From positions 1 through 22,984 of the forward strand of contig JBHELD010000008.1 of the NCBI GenBank assembly GCA_046263255.1: a DNA stretch of 22,984 nucleotides, given 5' to 3'. Position numbers and translations under genes: made by a program. Shown here one piece after another: positions 1-8,900 of this stretch. The notes beneath the pieces were generated by a model. It did not search any database and was not told the DNA's origin. It saw nothing but the letters and a program-made list of their open reading frames with translations. Origin of the DNA: JALZEG01 sp046263255 (lineage in GTDB: Bacteria > Actinomycetota > CADDZG01 > WHSQ01). How positions within the stretch are numbered: the stretch's first letter is position 1; every line of letters begins with the position of its first letter.

Positions 1-1254
1 GCGTTCCTGCTGCTCGGGGGGTCGCTCGGCGACATCTACGGGCGGCGCCGGATGTTCGTCTACGGTCTCGCCGGCTTCGCAGCCGCCTCGCTGCTGTGCG
101 GCGTCGCGCCGTCCACGGAGCTCCTCGTCGCGGCCCGCGCGCTGCAGGGGGCCGCGGCCGCGCTCCTCGTGCCGGGGAGCCTCGCGATCATCTCGGCGAG
201 CTTCACGCCGGCCGACGCGGGGAAGGCGATAGGCGCCTGGTCCGGCCTCTCCGGCGTCACCACCGCGCTCGGGCCGTTTCTCGGCGGGTACCTCGTCGAC
301 GCGGTCTCGTGGCGGTGGATCTTCGTCATCAACCTGCCGCTCGCGGCCGCGGCGATATGGGTGGCGGCGAAGCACGTCCCGGAGACGATGGCCGGCGGCG
401 CGAAGCCCGACGCGATCGGTGCGGTCACGGCCGCGCTGGCGCTCGGCGGGATCACCTACGCGCTTATCGAGGGTCCCGGCCGCGGCTGGAGCGCGGCGAC
501 GGTCTTGGGTGCCGGTGCGATCGGGTTCCTGTCGCTCGCCGCGTTCGTACGAACCGAGCTGACGCACGAGGATCCCATGCTCCCCTTCGGCATCTTCAGG
601 TCGCGGCAGTTCTCCGGCGCCAACGCGGCGACCTTGCTCGTGTACTCGGCCCTCGGTGGCGCGTTCTTCTTCCTCGTGATCGAGCTGCAGCGCGAGCTCG
701 AATACTCCGCGCTCGAGGCCGGCGCGGCGTTGATCCCGATCACGCTCCTGCTGCTGTTGCTCTCGTCGCGCGCGGGCGCGCTCGCGAGCCGGATCGGCCC
801 CCGCGTTCCTATGACGCTGGGGCCGCTGGTCGCCGCCGCCGGGCTCGCGCTCCTCACTGCCGTCGGCCCAGGCGCCGCATACGCCACCCGCATCCTGCCG
901 CCGGTGATCGTGTTCGGCCTCGGGCTGTCTCTGACGGTCGCGCCCTTGACGACCGCGGTCCTCGCGGCGGTGCCGTCGGAGCACGCCGGGATCGGGTCGG
1001 GAGTGAACAACGCGGTGGCGCGTGTCGCGGGGCTGCTGGCCATCGCGCTCCTGCCGCTGGTCGCCGGGGTCGGTGGCGCCGAGGAGATCGGCGGCGCGGA
1101 CTTCACCGAGGGGTTCCGGCGCGCGCTGTGGGCGTCGGCGCTCGTGTGCGCGCTCGGAGGCGTGGTGTCGTGGCTCACGATCCGCGGTCGTGACGGCGCC
1201 GCCGTTGGCGCGGCCCCCGCGCCCGAGCACCCGCCCGAGAGCACCGTCGCATGA
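1..1254 (+). CDS. MFS drug exporter, DHA2 (EmrB/QacA) type, 5'-truncated
   Basis: This is the C-terminal 417 residues of a multidrug-type major facilitator. The reading frame is open from base 1, so the true start lies outside the window; the ATG at 52 is internal. Residues 6-18 hold the MFS motif A loop (GGSLGDIYGRRRM). They are followed by the RALQGAAAALLVPGSLAII helix and an antiporter-type motif C (TALGPFLGG), both typical of proton-driven 14-helix DHA2 exporters. Many hydrophobic helices follow, ending in a short Pro/Glu-rich cytoplasmic tail. The stop overlaps the start of the DUF1684 gene (ATGA), so the two are probably co-translated. The family is secure; the substrate cannot be told from the sequence. 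Confidence 0.9.
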   Translation, partial: AFLLLGGSLGDIYGRRRMFVYGLAGFAAASLLCGVAPSTELLVAARALQGAAAALLVPGSLAIISASFTPADAGKAIGAWSGLSGVTTALGPFLGGYLVDAVSWRWIFVINLPLAAAAIWVAAKHVPETMAGGAKPDAIGAVTAALALGGITYALIEGPGRGWSAATVLGAGAIGFLSLAAFVRTELTHEDPMLPFGIFRSRQFSGANAATLLVYSALGGAFFFLVIELQRELEYSALEAGAALIPITLLLLLLSSRAGALASRIGPRVPMTLGPLVAAAGLALLTAVGPGAAYATRILPPVIVFGLGLSLTVAPLTTAVLAAVPSEHAGIGSGVNNAVARVAGLLAIALLPLVAGVGGAEEIGGADFTEGFRRALWASALVCALGGVVSWLTIRGRDGAAVGAAPAPEHPPESTVA

Positions 1255-1874
1255 CGGACCCACAGGAGGTGCTCGACCTCCTCGACTGGAAGCGGCGCGT
1301 CTTCGAGGTCTACGCGGACGTGCGGGCGGCGGAGCCTCTCGAGGCGTGGCAGCGATGGAGGAACGTGCGCGACGAGCTCTTCCGCTCGCACCCGCAGTCG
1401 CCGCTGCCGGCCGGCGACCGGGAGACGTTCCAGAGCCTCGACCTCTACGAGTACGACGAGACCTGGCGCGCCACGGGCGCGATCGCGAGCGCGCGCGTCG
1501 AGGAGCTACGTATCCCGTCGAGCCGCGACGAGGAGATGGTCTTCACGCGCCTCGGTACCGTGCGCTTCGCCCTGCGCGGCGGCGATCACTCGCTCGACGT
1601 CTTCTGGATCGGGGGATACGGGGGAGGACTCTTCCTCCCGTTCCGCGACGCGACTACCGGCCGCGAGACCTACGGCGCCGGTCGCTACCTCTACGACACG
1701 ATCAAGGGCGCCGACCTCGGCACCACCGAGACCGGCGCCCTCGTGCTCGACTTCAACTTCGCCTACAACCCCTCGTGCGCCTACGACTCCCGCTGGTCGT
1801 GCCCGCTCGCACCGCCCGGGAACGTCCTGGAGCTGCCGGTCGAGGCCGGAGAGAAGGCGCCGCGGCGGGGCTAG
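1251..1874 (+). CDS. DUF1684 family protein
   Basis: A 207-residue soluble protein of the DUF1684 family, function not established. Recognisable family blocks are HPQSPL (residues 47-52), LFLPFRDATTG (127-137), TYGAGRYL (140-147) and LDFNFAYNPSCAYDSRW (166-182), followed by CPLAPPGNVL. The length is normal for the family. There is no signal peptide or membrane segment, so it is probably cytoplasmic. The ATG start overlaps the stop of the MFS gene by 4 nt, which fixes the start and suggests a two-gene unit. The stop codon shares the palindrome CTAG with the stop of the convergent osmoprotectant-binding gene, leaving no room for a terminator. The family call is firm; any link to transport is inferred only from the coupling. 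Confidence 0.88.
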   Translation: MTDPQEVLDLLDWKRRVFEVYADVRAAEPLEAWQRWRNVRDELFRSHPQSPLPAGDRETFQSLDLYEYDETWRATGAIASARVEELRIPSSRDEEMVFTRLGTVRFALRGGDHSLDVFWIGGYGGGLFLPFRDATTGRETYGAGRYLYDTIKGADLGTTETGALVLDFNFAYNPSCAYDSRWSCPLAPPGNVLELPVEAGEKAPRRG

Positions 1875-2791
1875 AGCAACCCCTGCTCCGAGAGGAAGTC
1901 CGCGGCTACGTCCTCCGGATCCTCCTGGTCGTTGTTCACGCGCGAGTTGAGCTCGGTCATGATCTCCGTCGTCAACGTCGCGCTGACCGCGTTCAGCAGC
2001 TCCGCCACCTCGTCGTCGAGCACCTCCTCGTTGACGAGCGGCGTGATGTTGTCCGCCGCCTGAAGGTCTTTGTCGTCCTCCAGCACGACGAAGTTCCCGC
2101 GCTCGACGGAGCCGTCGGTGGAGAACAGCAGCGCGACGTCGACCGCGCCGTTCTCCAGCGCCGCGGCGGTCGCGGGTCCGTACTCCAGCGGCTCGAACTC
2201 ACCGAACTCGATCCCGTATACGTCTTTCAGCCCCGGGATGCAGTACGGGCGCTTCGGACACTCCGCCGGCGCCCCCAGTGTCAGCTCGTCCGCGACCGGA
2301 GCGATATCGCTGAGCGTCCGGTACGTATCCGCGGTCTCCTGCGTCACGGCGAAGATGTTCGTGTCGACGGCCTCGGAAGGGTCCAGCACCGCGAGGCCCC
2401 TGTCGGCGAGCAGGGGCTCGAGGATCCCCACCGCCTCCTGTGGATCGTTCACGCGCCCCGCGCTGGGATCGAGCACCGAGATGAGCGTCGCCAGGTACTC
2501 CGGCGCGACGTCGATCTCGCCGCTCTCCATCGCGGGCAGACGGACCTCGCGCGACTTGGTGCTCTTCCGCTCGACGTCGTAGCCGGCGTTGTCGAGCACC
2601 TGCGCGTACATCTCGGCGACGATCTGACTCTCGGCGAAGCTGTCGTCGCCGACCGTGATCTGCCCCTTCTCCTCCGCGCCTCCGCCGCCCGCAGAGGATT
2701 CGTCGTCGTCCCCACCCGACCCGCAGGCGCCGAGCAAGAGCCCGATCGCCAGCAGAGCCGCCCCGAGGACGTAGCTGCGGGATGTCCGCAT
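1871..2791 (-). CDS. osmoprotectant (glycine betaine/choline) ABC transporter substrate-binding lipoprotein
   Basis: A 306-residue OpuAC/ProX-type binding protein, expected to capture glycine betaine, choline or a related solute outside the membrane. The N-terminus is a lipoprotein signal: a hydrophobic stretch at residues 8-22 and lipobox LGAC with Cys23, followed by a Gly/Asp/Ser-rich linker. Residues 45-110 match the family (GQITVGDDSFAESQIVAE, then GEIDVAPEYLATL). The ATG has a good ribosome site (AAGGAG, 6 nt spacing, bases 2798-2803). It is the last gene of the transporter set, 78 nt after the second permease. The solute bound cannot be set from sequence alone, but the two-permease layout and the ATPase type argue for an OpuC/OsmU-like system rather than an amino-acid transporter. 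Confidence 0.9.
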   Translation of the reverse strand: MRTSRSYVLGAALLAIGLLLGACGSGGDDDESSAGGGGAEEKGQITVGDDSFAESQIVAEMYAQVLDNAGYDVERKSTKSREVRLPAMESGEIDVAPEYLATLISVLDPSAGRVNDPQEAVGILEPLLADRGLAVLDPSEAVDTNIFAVTQETADTYRTLSDIAPVADELTLGAPAECPKRPYCIPGLKDVYGIEFGEFEPLEYGPATAAALENGAVDVALLFSTDGSVERGNFVVLEDDKDLQAADNITPLVNEEVLDDEVAELLNAVSATLTTEIMTELNSRVNNDQEDPEDVAADFLSEQGLL

Positions 2792-2869
2792 GGGTAGCTC
2801 CTTCCGTGGCTCGCCCGGAGCGCCTTCCCGGCTCCGGTCCGCGACGGAACCATAAGCGGACCGAGCGCG

Positions 2870-3625
2870 CTAGCCGCCGGGGATCACGTCCGCGGCCGGC
2901 CGTCCCGCCTCGGGCAGGTCGATCCGTCGCGTCCTCGTCGTCGCGAGCCCGCGGCGGGCGTGCGCGGGAGCCGTGGCGCGCTCGACGAGCCCGAACCCCA
3001 GCTCCGTCGCGACCGACAGGGCCGCGACGACGATCGCGCCCCCCACGATCATCGCGTCGTCGCCCTGGGCGAAGCCGTCGACGATGAACCGGCCGAGGCC
3101 CCCTCCCGCGACGAGCGCGGCGAGCGTGGCGGTCGCCACGACCTGCACCGCGGAGATCCGGATGCCCGCGACGATCAGAGGCGCGGCAAGCGGGACCTCG
3201 ATCGAGCGGAGGACGTCGCCGCCCGACATCCCCATCCCGCGCGCGGCTTCGAGCGTGTCGGCGTCCACGCCCTTCACGCCGACGTAGGTGTTCGTGAGGA
3301 TCGGCGGGATCGCGAGGAGGAACAGCGCGGCGACGGTAGGCCAGATGCTGAGGCCGAGCCCCAGCTGCAGCGACAGGGGAAACGCGAGCGCGAGGATCGC
3401 GAACGACGGGATGGCGCGGCCCAGGTTCGCGATCGTCACCGCGACGACCTCGCCCCTCCTCGTGTGCCCGATGAGCAGGCCCGCCGGCAACGCGACGAGC
3501 ACGGCCGCCGCGAGCGCGATCCCCGAGATCTGGAGGTGCTCGAGCACGCGGACCGGGATGCCGCCGTCGCCCGACCAGGTAGCAGCGTCGGTCAGCCACG
3601 CCAGCGCGTCGCTCAGGATGCTCAC
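2870..3625 (-). CDS. osmoprotectant ABC transporter permease (second)
   Basis: A 251-residue BPD_transp_1-type permease with about six hydrophobic segments. The cytoplasmic EAA coupling loop lies at residues 126-149 (EAARGMGMSGGDVLRSIEVP), which docks on the ATPase. The start is chosen as the GTG at 3625-3623. This gives the normal N-terminus MSILSDALAWL and a GTGA overlap with the stop of the upstream permease. A longer open frame reaching 3886 is low-complexity Arg-rich sequence antisense-like to the neighbour and is rejected. The last 35 residues form a polar Arg-rich tail beyond the final helix. It forms the membrane channel together with the 3622-4269 permease. Confidence 0.88.
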   Translation of the reverse strand: MSILSDALAWLTDAATWSGDGGIPVRVLEHLQISGIALAAAVLVALPAGLLIGHTRRGEVVAVTIANLGRAIPSFAILALAFPLSLQLGLGLSIWPTVAALFLLAIPPILTNTYVGVKGVDADTLEAARGMGMSGGDVLRSIEVPLAAPLIVAGIRISAVQVVATATLAALVAGGGLGRFIVDGFAQGDDAMIVGGAIVVAALSVATELGFGLVERATAPAHARRGLATTRTRRIDLPEAGRPAADVIPGG

Positions 3626-4269
3626 GACGGCGCCCTCGCCCAGGGGGTCAGCACGCGCTCGCCGAGCGCAAGGAGCCTGTCCGCCAGCACCGCGAGCAGC
3701 ACCGACAGAACAGCGCCGAGGATCGTCGCGGTCGGGAAGAAGCGCTCGAGGCCCAGCAGGATGAAGTCGCCGAGGCCCCCCTGGTCGATCATCGCGGTGA
3801 CGGTTACGAGACATTTCACGGTGACGGTTACGATCCTCAAGCCCGCGACGATGACCGGGAGGGCGAGGGGCAGCTCGACCCGCCACAAAAGCTGGCTGCG
3901 GCTGAAGCCCATACCGAGCGCCGCCTCGCGCGCGTCCTCCGGGACGCCCTGCAACCCCGCGACGACGTTCCTGATCAGGATCAGGAGCGTGTAGCTCACG
4001 AGCCCGATCTCCGCAGTCGTAGCGGTGAGCCCCGTGAAGGGGACGAGAAGCGCGAACAGCGCGAGGCTCGGGATCGTGTAGAGGATGCCGGCGACCGAGG
4101 CGATGGGGCCGTAGAGGCGACGGTGGCGGAACGAGTACACGCCGAGCGGGAACGAGATCGCGAAGCCGATACCGACCGCGAGGAACGTCAGGAACAGGTG
4201 CTCCCAGGACCGCGCGCCGACCTCGTCGAGGTGGTCGACGACCCAGTCCCAGCGGAACAGCTCGCTCAC
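3622..4269 (-). CDS. osmoprotectant ABC transporter permease (first)
   Basis: A 215-residue BPD_transp_1 permease, the usual length for OpuCB/OpuCD-like proteins. The EAA loop is at residues 115-134 (EAALGMGFSRSQLLWRVELP). The start is GTG at 4269-4267, overlapping the ATPase stop as GTGA; the stop in turn overlaps the next permease in the same way. These three genes are therefore tightly coupled. After the EAA loop, where relatives usually have a GLRIATVTTIGLVTVTA-like stretch, this protein reads VTVTVKCLVTVTAM, with Lys152-Cys153 in a position normally small and neutral. The underlying DNA carries a 15-base direct repeat (3795-3809 and 3819-3833). Length is not changed by this, so function is probably kept. 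Confidence 0.88.
   Translation of the reverse strand: MSELFRWDWVVDHLDEVGARSWEHLFLTFLAVGIGFAISFPLGVYSFRHRRLYGPIASVAGILYTIPSLALFALLVPFTGLTATTAEIGLVSYTLLILIRNVVAGLQGVPEDAREAALGMGFSRSQLLWRVELPLALPVIVAGLRIVTVTVKCLVTVTAMIDQGGLGDFILLGLERFFPTATILGAVLSVLLAVLADRLLALGERVLTPWARAPS
3795..3833. repeat. 15-bp direct repeat inside permease gene
   Basis: CGGTGACGGTTACGA occurs at 3795-3809 and again at 3819-3833, a period of 24 nt (8 codons). On the coding (minus) strand both copies encode Val-Thr-Val-Thr. Relatives already have two VTVT-like blocks here, so the repeat may be coincidental or the result of local gene conversion. Confidence 0.7.
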
Positions 4270-5231
4270 GCGCGGAGCTCCTTCCTGATCGCCTCGAGCG
4301 TCACGACGCCGGCGGGCGCGCCGTTCGGATCGATCACGGCAACCACGTCCGCGGACGACGCGATGAGCGCGTCGAGCGCCTGCCGCAGCGACGCCTCCTG
4401 CGTCACGCTCGGACCGTCCGCAGGCGCCGGCGCGCCGGCCAGCGCGACGTCGCGGACCCGTAGCAGCGAGAGCCGCTTGAGCGCGCGCTCGCCGCCGACG
4501 AACCGCCTGACGAACTCGGATGCGGGCGCACGCAGTATCTCCTCGGGCGGGGCGAACTGCTCGAGGATCCCGCCCTTGTTCAGGATCGCGATCCGGTCCG
4601 CCATCTTGATCGCCTCGTCGACGTCGTGCGTCACGAACACGATCGTCTTGCGCAGCTCGCCCTGGATGCGCAGGAACTGGTCCTGCAGGCGCTGGCGCAC
4701 GATCGGGTCCACCGCGCCGAAGGGCTCGTCCATCAGCATCACCGGCGGGTCCACGGCCAGAGCGCGCGCGACGCCCACCCTCTGCCGCTGCCCCCCCGAC
4801 AGCTCGTTCGGGTACCTGCCCAACAGGTGCGAATCGAGCTCGAGGATCTCCGCCAGCTCCGCAACGCGCGCCCTAGCGCGTGAGTCGTCCCACCCCACGA
4901 GCTTGGGGACCGTCGCCATGTTCTCGGCAACCGTCCGGTGCGGCATCAACCCGATGCTCTGGATGACGTAGCCGATGCGCCGGCGGAGCTCGACCGGGTC
5001 CTGGCGCATCACGTCGATGCCGTCGACGACGATCGTCCCCGACGTGGGCTCGACGAGCCGGTTCACCATCTTCATCGTCGTCGTCTTGCCGCAGCCCGAG
5101 GGACCGACCAGGACGACGGTCTCGCCGGCCGCGATCTCGAGCGAGAGCGACGAGACCGCGGGGGCCGCGGCGCCCGCGAAAGTCTTCGTGACGTCGCGCA
5201 TCGAGATCATCGCGGTAGTCGCGCCGGCCAT
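4266..5231 (-). CDS. osmoprotectant ABC transporter ATP-binding protein
   Basis: A 321-residue ATPase that powers the two-permease osmoprotectant importer. Visible motifs are Walker A GPSGCGKT (residues 43-50), Q-loop near Gln91, signature LSGGQ (144-148), Walker B VMLMDEP (164-170) and H-loop His202. After about residue 255 comes a short C-terminal region (275-320) resembling a single CBS-like module, a place where related transporters sense ionic strength. The start is taken as ATG 5231, 5 nt after the DUF3566 stop; ATG 5210 (MISMRDVTKTF) is a credible alternative. A longer open frame to 5792 is out-of-frame shadow of DUF3566. The 3' end overlaps the first permease by 4 nt. The family is closest to OpuCA/ProV. 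Confidence 0.9.
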   Translation of the reverse strand: MAGATTAMISMRDVTKTFAGAAAPAVSSLSLEIAAGETVVLVGPSGCGKTTTMKMVNRLVEPTSGTIVVDGIDVMRQDPVELRRRIGYVIQSIGLMPHRTVAENMATVPKLVGWDDSRARARVAELAEILELDSHLLGRYPNELSGGQRQRVGVARALAVDPPVMLMDEPFGAVDPIVRQRLQDQFLRIQGELRKTIVFVTHDVDEAIKMADRIAILNKGGILEQFAPPEEILRAPASEFVRRFVGGERALKRLSLLRVRDVALAGAPAPADGPSVTQEASLRQALDALIASSADVVAVIDPNGAPAGVVTLEAIRKELRA

Positions 5232-5236
5232 AGCCC

Positions 5237-5893
5237 TCAGGAGGAGTCGCGCTCTACGAACGTCAGCTCGAGTCCTCCGATCAGGTCCGCAGCGACGTTG
5301 TAGAGGAAAGCGAGGAAGACGTTGAGCAGCGAGGTGACGAGCGCGAACGTGAGCCCGATCAGAAACGCCCACTTCTCGACGACGCCGAGCGTGATCTCGG
5401 GCGACTCGACCTCGATCGCGGACGTAAAGTCCTCGATCGTGTCGAACCACCCCAGCCCCTCGACGAACGAGTAAAGGACCGCGACGAGCCCGAGCCACAC
5501 GACGAGGAAGATCGCCCAGTAGAACGCCGAGAGCTTGAGGACCGTCAGCGGATCGACGTGGCGGAGCGTCCGTTTCACGCGGCGCACGGGAACGCGCCGG
5601 CGCACCGTCTTCTTCGCGGGACCCTGCCGGTCGGCGGCGCGCCGGCGCAGGGTCTGCTCGGACGGCGGGAACATCTCCGTGCGCGCCCGCGAGCTCACCG
5701 ACCCCATCGCGCGCTCCCGCTCCGGACGGGCGCGCTCCCGCTCGGCACCGTCGAGCTCCGAGGGGAGCGGCGCGGTCAACGGGTCCGGCCACGCGTCGGC
5801 GGCGACCGGATCGGGCGTCAGATGGCCGCCCGAGGCCGCAGCCGTCTCGGGATCGGTGCGCCAGCCCCTCTCCCGCTCTTCGCTAGAGGACAA
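5237..5893 (-). CDS. DUF3566 transmembrane protein (Rv0007-like)
   Basis: A 218-residue protein of the DUF3566 family, which in Actinomycetota is habitually found just downstream of gyrA; function unproven. The N-terminal 110 residues are polar, acidic then strongly basic (TVRRRVPVRRVKRTLRHVDP), and look disordered and cytoplasmic. Two membrane helices follow, around residues 119-143 and 173-197, separated by an extracytoplasmic segment, with a short cytoplasmic end. The start is TTG at 5893-5891, supported by a GGGGGAG ribosome site 4 nt upstream; the internal ATG at Met63 would also keep the domain. Its stop lies 5 nt before the ABC ATPase start, so the housekeeping unit may read through into the transporter genes. 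Confidence 0.85.
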   Translation of the reverse strand: MSSSEERERGWRTDPETAAASGGHLTPDPVAADAWPDPLTAPLPSELDGAERERARPERERAMGSVSSRARTEMFPPSEQTLRRRAADRQGPAKKTVRRRVPVRRVKRTLRHVDPLTVLKLSAFYWAIFLVVWLGLVAVLYSFVEGLGWFDTIEDFTSAIEVESPEITLGVVEKWAFLIGLTFALVTSLLNVFLAFLYNVAADLIGGLELTFVERDSS

Positions 5894-5976
5894 CGGACTC
5901 CCCCGTCTCCGTGCGTTCGCCGGATGGCCCGGCGTCTGCTCAGTATGGGCTAATCGGCCGCCGGTCGCCCGAGATC
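5894..5976. other. gyrA-DUF3566 spacer with a short hairpin
   Basis: This 83-nt gap holds the ribosome site of DUF3566 and a 6-bp GC hairpin (arms 5918-5923 and 5929-5934, 5-nt loop). No T-run follows on the minus strand, so it is not a convincing intrinsic terminator. No tRNA gene is present here, although many actinobacteria have one after gyrA. Confidence 0.45.
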
Positions 5977-8900
5977 TCAGTCGACGAGCCTCGGCTGACC
6001 GTTGTCGCCCGGCTCGTAGACGACCGGTGCAAGAGCTGAGACCGACGTTCCACCCGAAAGGTTCATGACCCTCACGCCGGTCGTGGGCCGTCCCTGGCGG
6101 GAGATCGTCTTAACGGGGATCCGGATGACCTGGCCGTCGTCGGAGATGAGGAAGACCTCGTCGTCCGCGCGCACGATCGTCGCGCCGACGATCGGCCCCC
6201 TCGGCTTCGTGAGCTTCGCCGCGATCACGCCCTTGCCCCCGCGTCCCTTGCGCGGGAAGTCGGAGATCCGCGTCCGCTTGCCGTACCCGAACTGCGTCAC
6301 GACGAGCAGCTCGCCCTCCGAGTCGGCGCCGGCGACTACGTCGCAGGACACGACCTCGTCGTCGCCGTCGAGCCTGATCCCGATGACGCCCGTCGCGGTC
6401 CGGCCCATGGGGCGCACGGCGTTCTCGGAGAACCGGATCGACTTCCCCTTCTTCGTTATCAGCAGCACGTCGTCGTTCCCGGAGGTCGGACGGACCCGCA
6501 CCACCTCGTCGCCCTCCTTGAGGTTGATCGCGATGATCCCCTCGCGGCGGGAGGAGTCGTACTCGCGGAACAGGGTCTTCTTGACCATCCCGCCCTTCGT
6601 CGCGATCAGCAGGTACCGGAAGCTCTCGTAGTCACGGGTGTCGATCACGGCCGCGACCTTGTCCTCCGGACGCATCGGCACCACGTTCACCACCGCGGTG
6701 CCGCGCGCGGTGCGGTCGCGCTTCGGGATCTCGTGTGCCTTCAGCCGGTAGACCCGGCCGTTGCTGGAGAACATCAGCAGGTACGCGTGCGCGGTCGTCG
6801 TCAGCAGGTGCTCGACGATGTCGCCCTCCTTCAGCGCCGCGCCCTTGACGCCGCGGCCTCCGCGGCCCTGCCGCCGGTAGGTGTCGAGCGGCACGCTCTT
6901 CACGTAGCCGTCGCGCGAGGCCGACACGACCAGGTCCTCGTCCGCGATCAGATCCTCGATGTCGAACTCGCCCTCGTCGGGGACGAGCTTCGTTCGCCGG
7001 TCGTCCGCGAACCGCTTGCGGATCTCCTTCAGCTCCGTCGCGATGATCTCGCGGACCCGCGCCGGGTTGGCGAGGATGTCGGTCAGGTCGGCGATCGTAC
7101 GCTGAAGCTCGGTGTGCTCGTCGCGGATCTTGTCCTGCTCGAGCGCGGTGAGACGCCGCAGCGGCATGTCGAGGATGTGATTCGCTTGGATCTCGGTGAG
7201 GCCGAAGCCGGCCATGAGGCCGCCGCGGGCCTCCTCGGTGTCGGCCGCGGCGCGGATCAACGCGACGATCTCGTCGATGTTGTCGAGGGCGACGATCAGC
7301 CCCTCGAGGATGTGCGAGCGCTCTTCGGCCTTGCGAAGGCGGTAACGCGTCCGGCGGGTGACGACCGTGATCTGGTGAGTGATGTACTCCTGGACGACCT
7401 CGGCGAGGTTGAGCGTCCGCGGCACGCCGTCGACGAGCGCGAGCATGTTCACCCCGAAGTTGTCCTGCAGCTGCGTCCGCTTGTAGAGGGTGTTCAGCAC
7501 GACCTGCGGGACCGCGTTCTTCTTCAGCTCGATCACGAGACGCATCCCGCCTCGCTCGCTCGACTCGTCGCGCAGGTCGGCGATCCCCTCGAGCCGTTTC
7601 TCCTTCGCGTTCACCAGCTCCGCTATCTTCAGCGCGAGCCGGGCCTTGTTCACCTGGTACGGGATCTCGGTGACCACGATCCGCGGGTTCCCCCGCGGCC
7701 CCTCCTCGACCTCGCACACCGCGCGCATCTTGATCGACCCGCGACCGGTCGTGTAGGCGTCGACGATCCCGTGACGGCCGAGCACGAGTGCCCCCGTGGG
7801 AAAGTCGGGGCCCTTGATGTGCCGCATGAGGGCCGGGAGCATCTTTTCCTTGTCGCCGCCGATCTCGGGGTTCTCGAGGATCTCGACGATGGCGTCGACG
7901 ACCTCGCCGAGGTTGTGCGGCGGGATGTTCGTCGCCATCCCGACGGCGATCCCGCCCGAGCCGTTGACGAGCAGGTTCGGGAACCGGGCCGGGAGGACCT
8001 TGGGCTGGATCTCGTAGCCGTCGTAGTTGGGCTCGAAGTCGACGGTCTCCTCGTCGATGTCGCGGACGAGCTCCATCGCGAGCTTCGAGAGGCGGCATTC
8101 CGTGTTGTGGCTGACGAATCCGTTCGTGAGGAACGAGTGGTCGTCGGAGTCGACGCGGATCGAGTAGACGGACTGGACGCCGGCAGGTTCGACCGAAGCG
8201 ACGCGGGCGTAGAAGTACCGGCCGTCGACGAGCGGCTCGACGACCTTTCGGACTTCGTCCGACGTGATCTTCGAGAGGATGACGTCCCGGTCGCGCTCCC
8301 ACCGCTCGATGAGGTCGATGTCGTGCTTTGTCAACCATTCCCGATCGCGCCACGCCGTCGCGCCCTCGGCGCGGACGTACTCGGCAACGAACGGCACCAG
8401 GTCGCCTGACAGCGCGCGGCTGGTCGTCGGAACAGTCTCCAGCTTCCGGACGAGCTTCATGTGCTTGGCGCCCAGGAACCCGACGCGGGCCGCGAACAAC
8501 CGGGCTTCCCGCCGGTTCGTGATGACGACCTTGATCTCGCCGCGGCGCGCGAGGGACTGTCTCGACACGATCCCGAACTCGAGCAGCAGTCGCTGGACGT
8601 CCCCGGCCAGCTCCCCGCTGCGCGTCGAGTAGCAGACCTGGATCGTGTTGCGACCGAGCAGCGAACAGCTTCCGTCGCCCTCGAACAACGCCTGGAGAAA
8701 CACCCGCTTGAAAGCGAGAGATGCATGCCACACGAACGACGGGATCCGCTTCGCGTCGCGACGATGGCCGACCATCTCGCCGAGCGGGCTCGCCGCAAAG
8801 GCGGTCATGTCCTGCAGGTCGATCTCGTGCAGGACACTGCCGGACCGGATGACGCGCGCGGACACGTATCGGGGGCCGCCGACGATCTCGTCGTATGCCG

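Noticed and set aside
5232..5792. N-terminal extension of the ABC ATPase
   Set aside because: It is the DUF3566 gene read in another frame; homologous ATPases begin near the ATG at 5231 or 5210.
5918..5934. Intrinsic terminator after gyrA
   Set aside because: The hairpin has only 6 bp and no T-run on the transcribed side.
5894..5976. tRNA gene downstream of gyrA, as in many actinobacteria
   Set aside because: The gap is 83 nt and no cloverleaf or T-loop sequence is visible.
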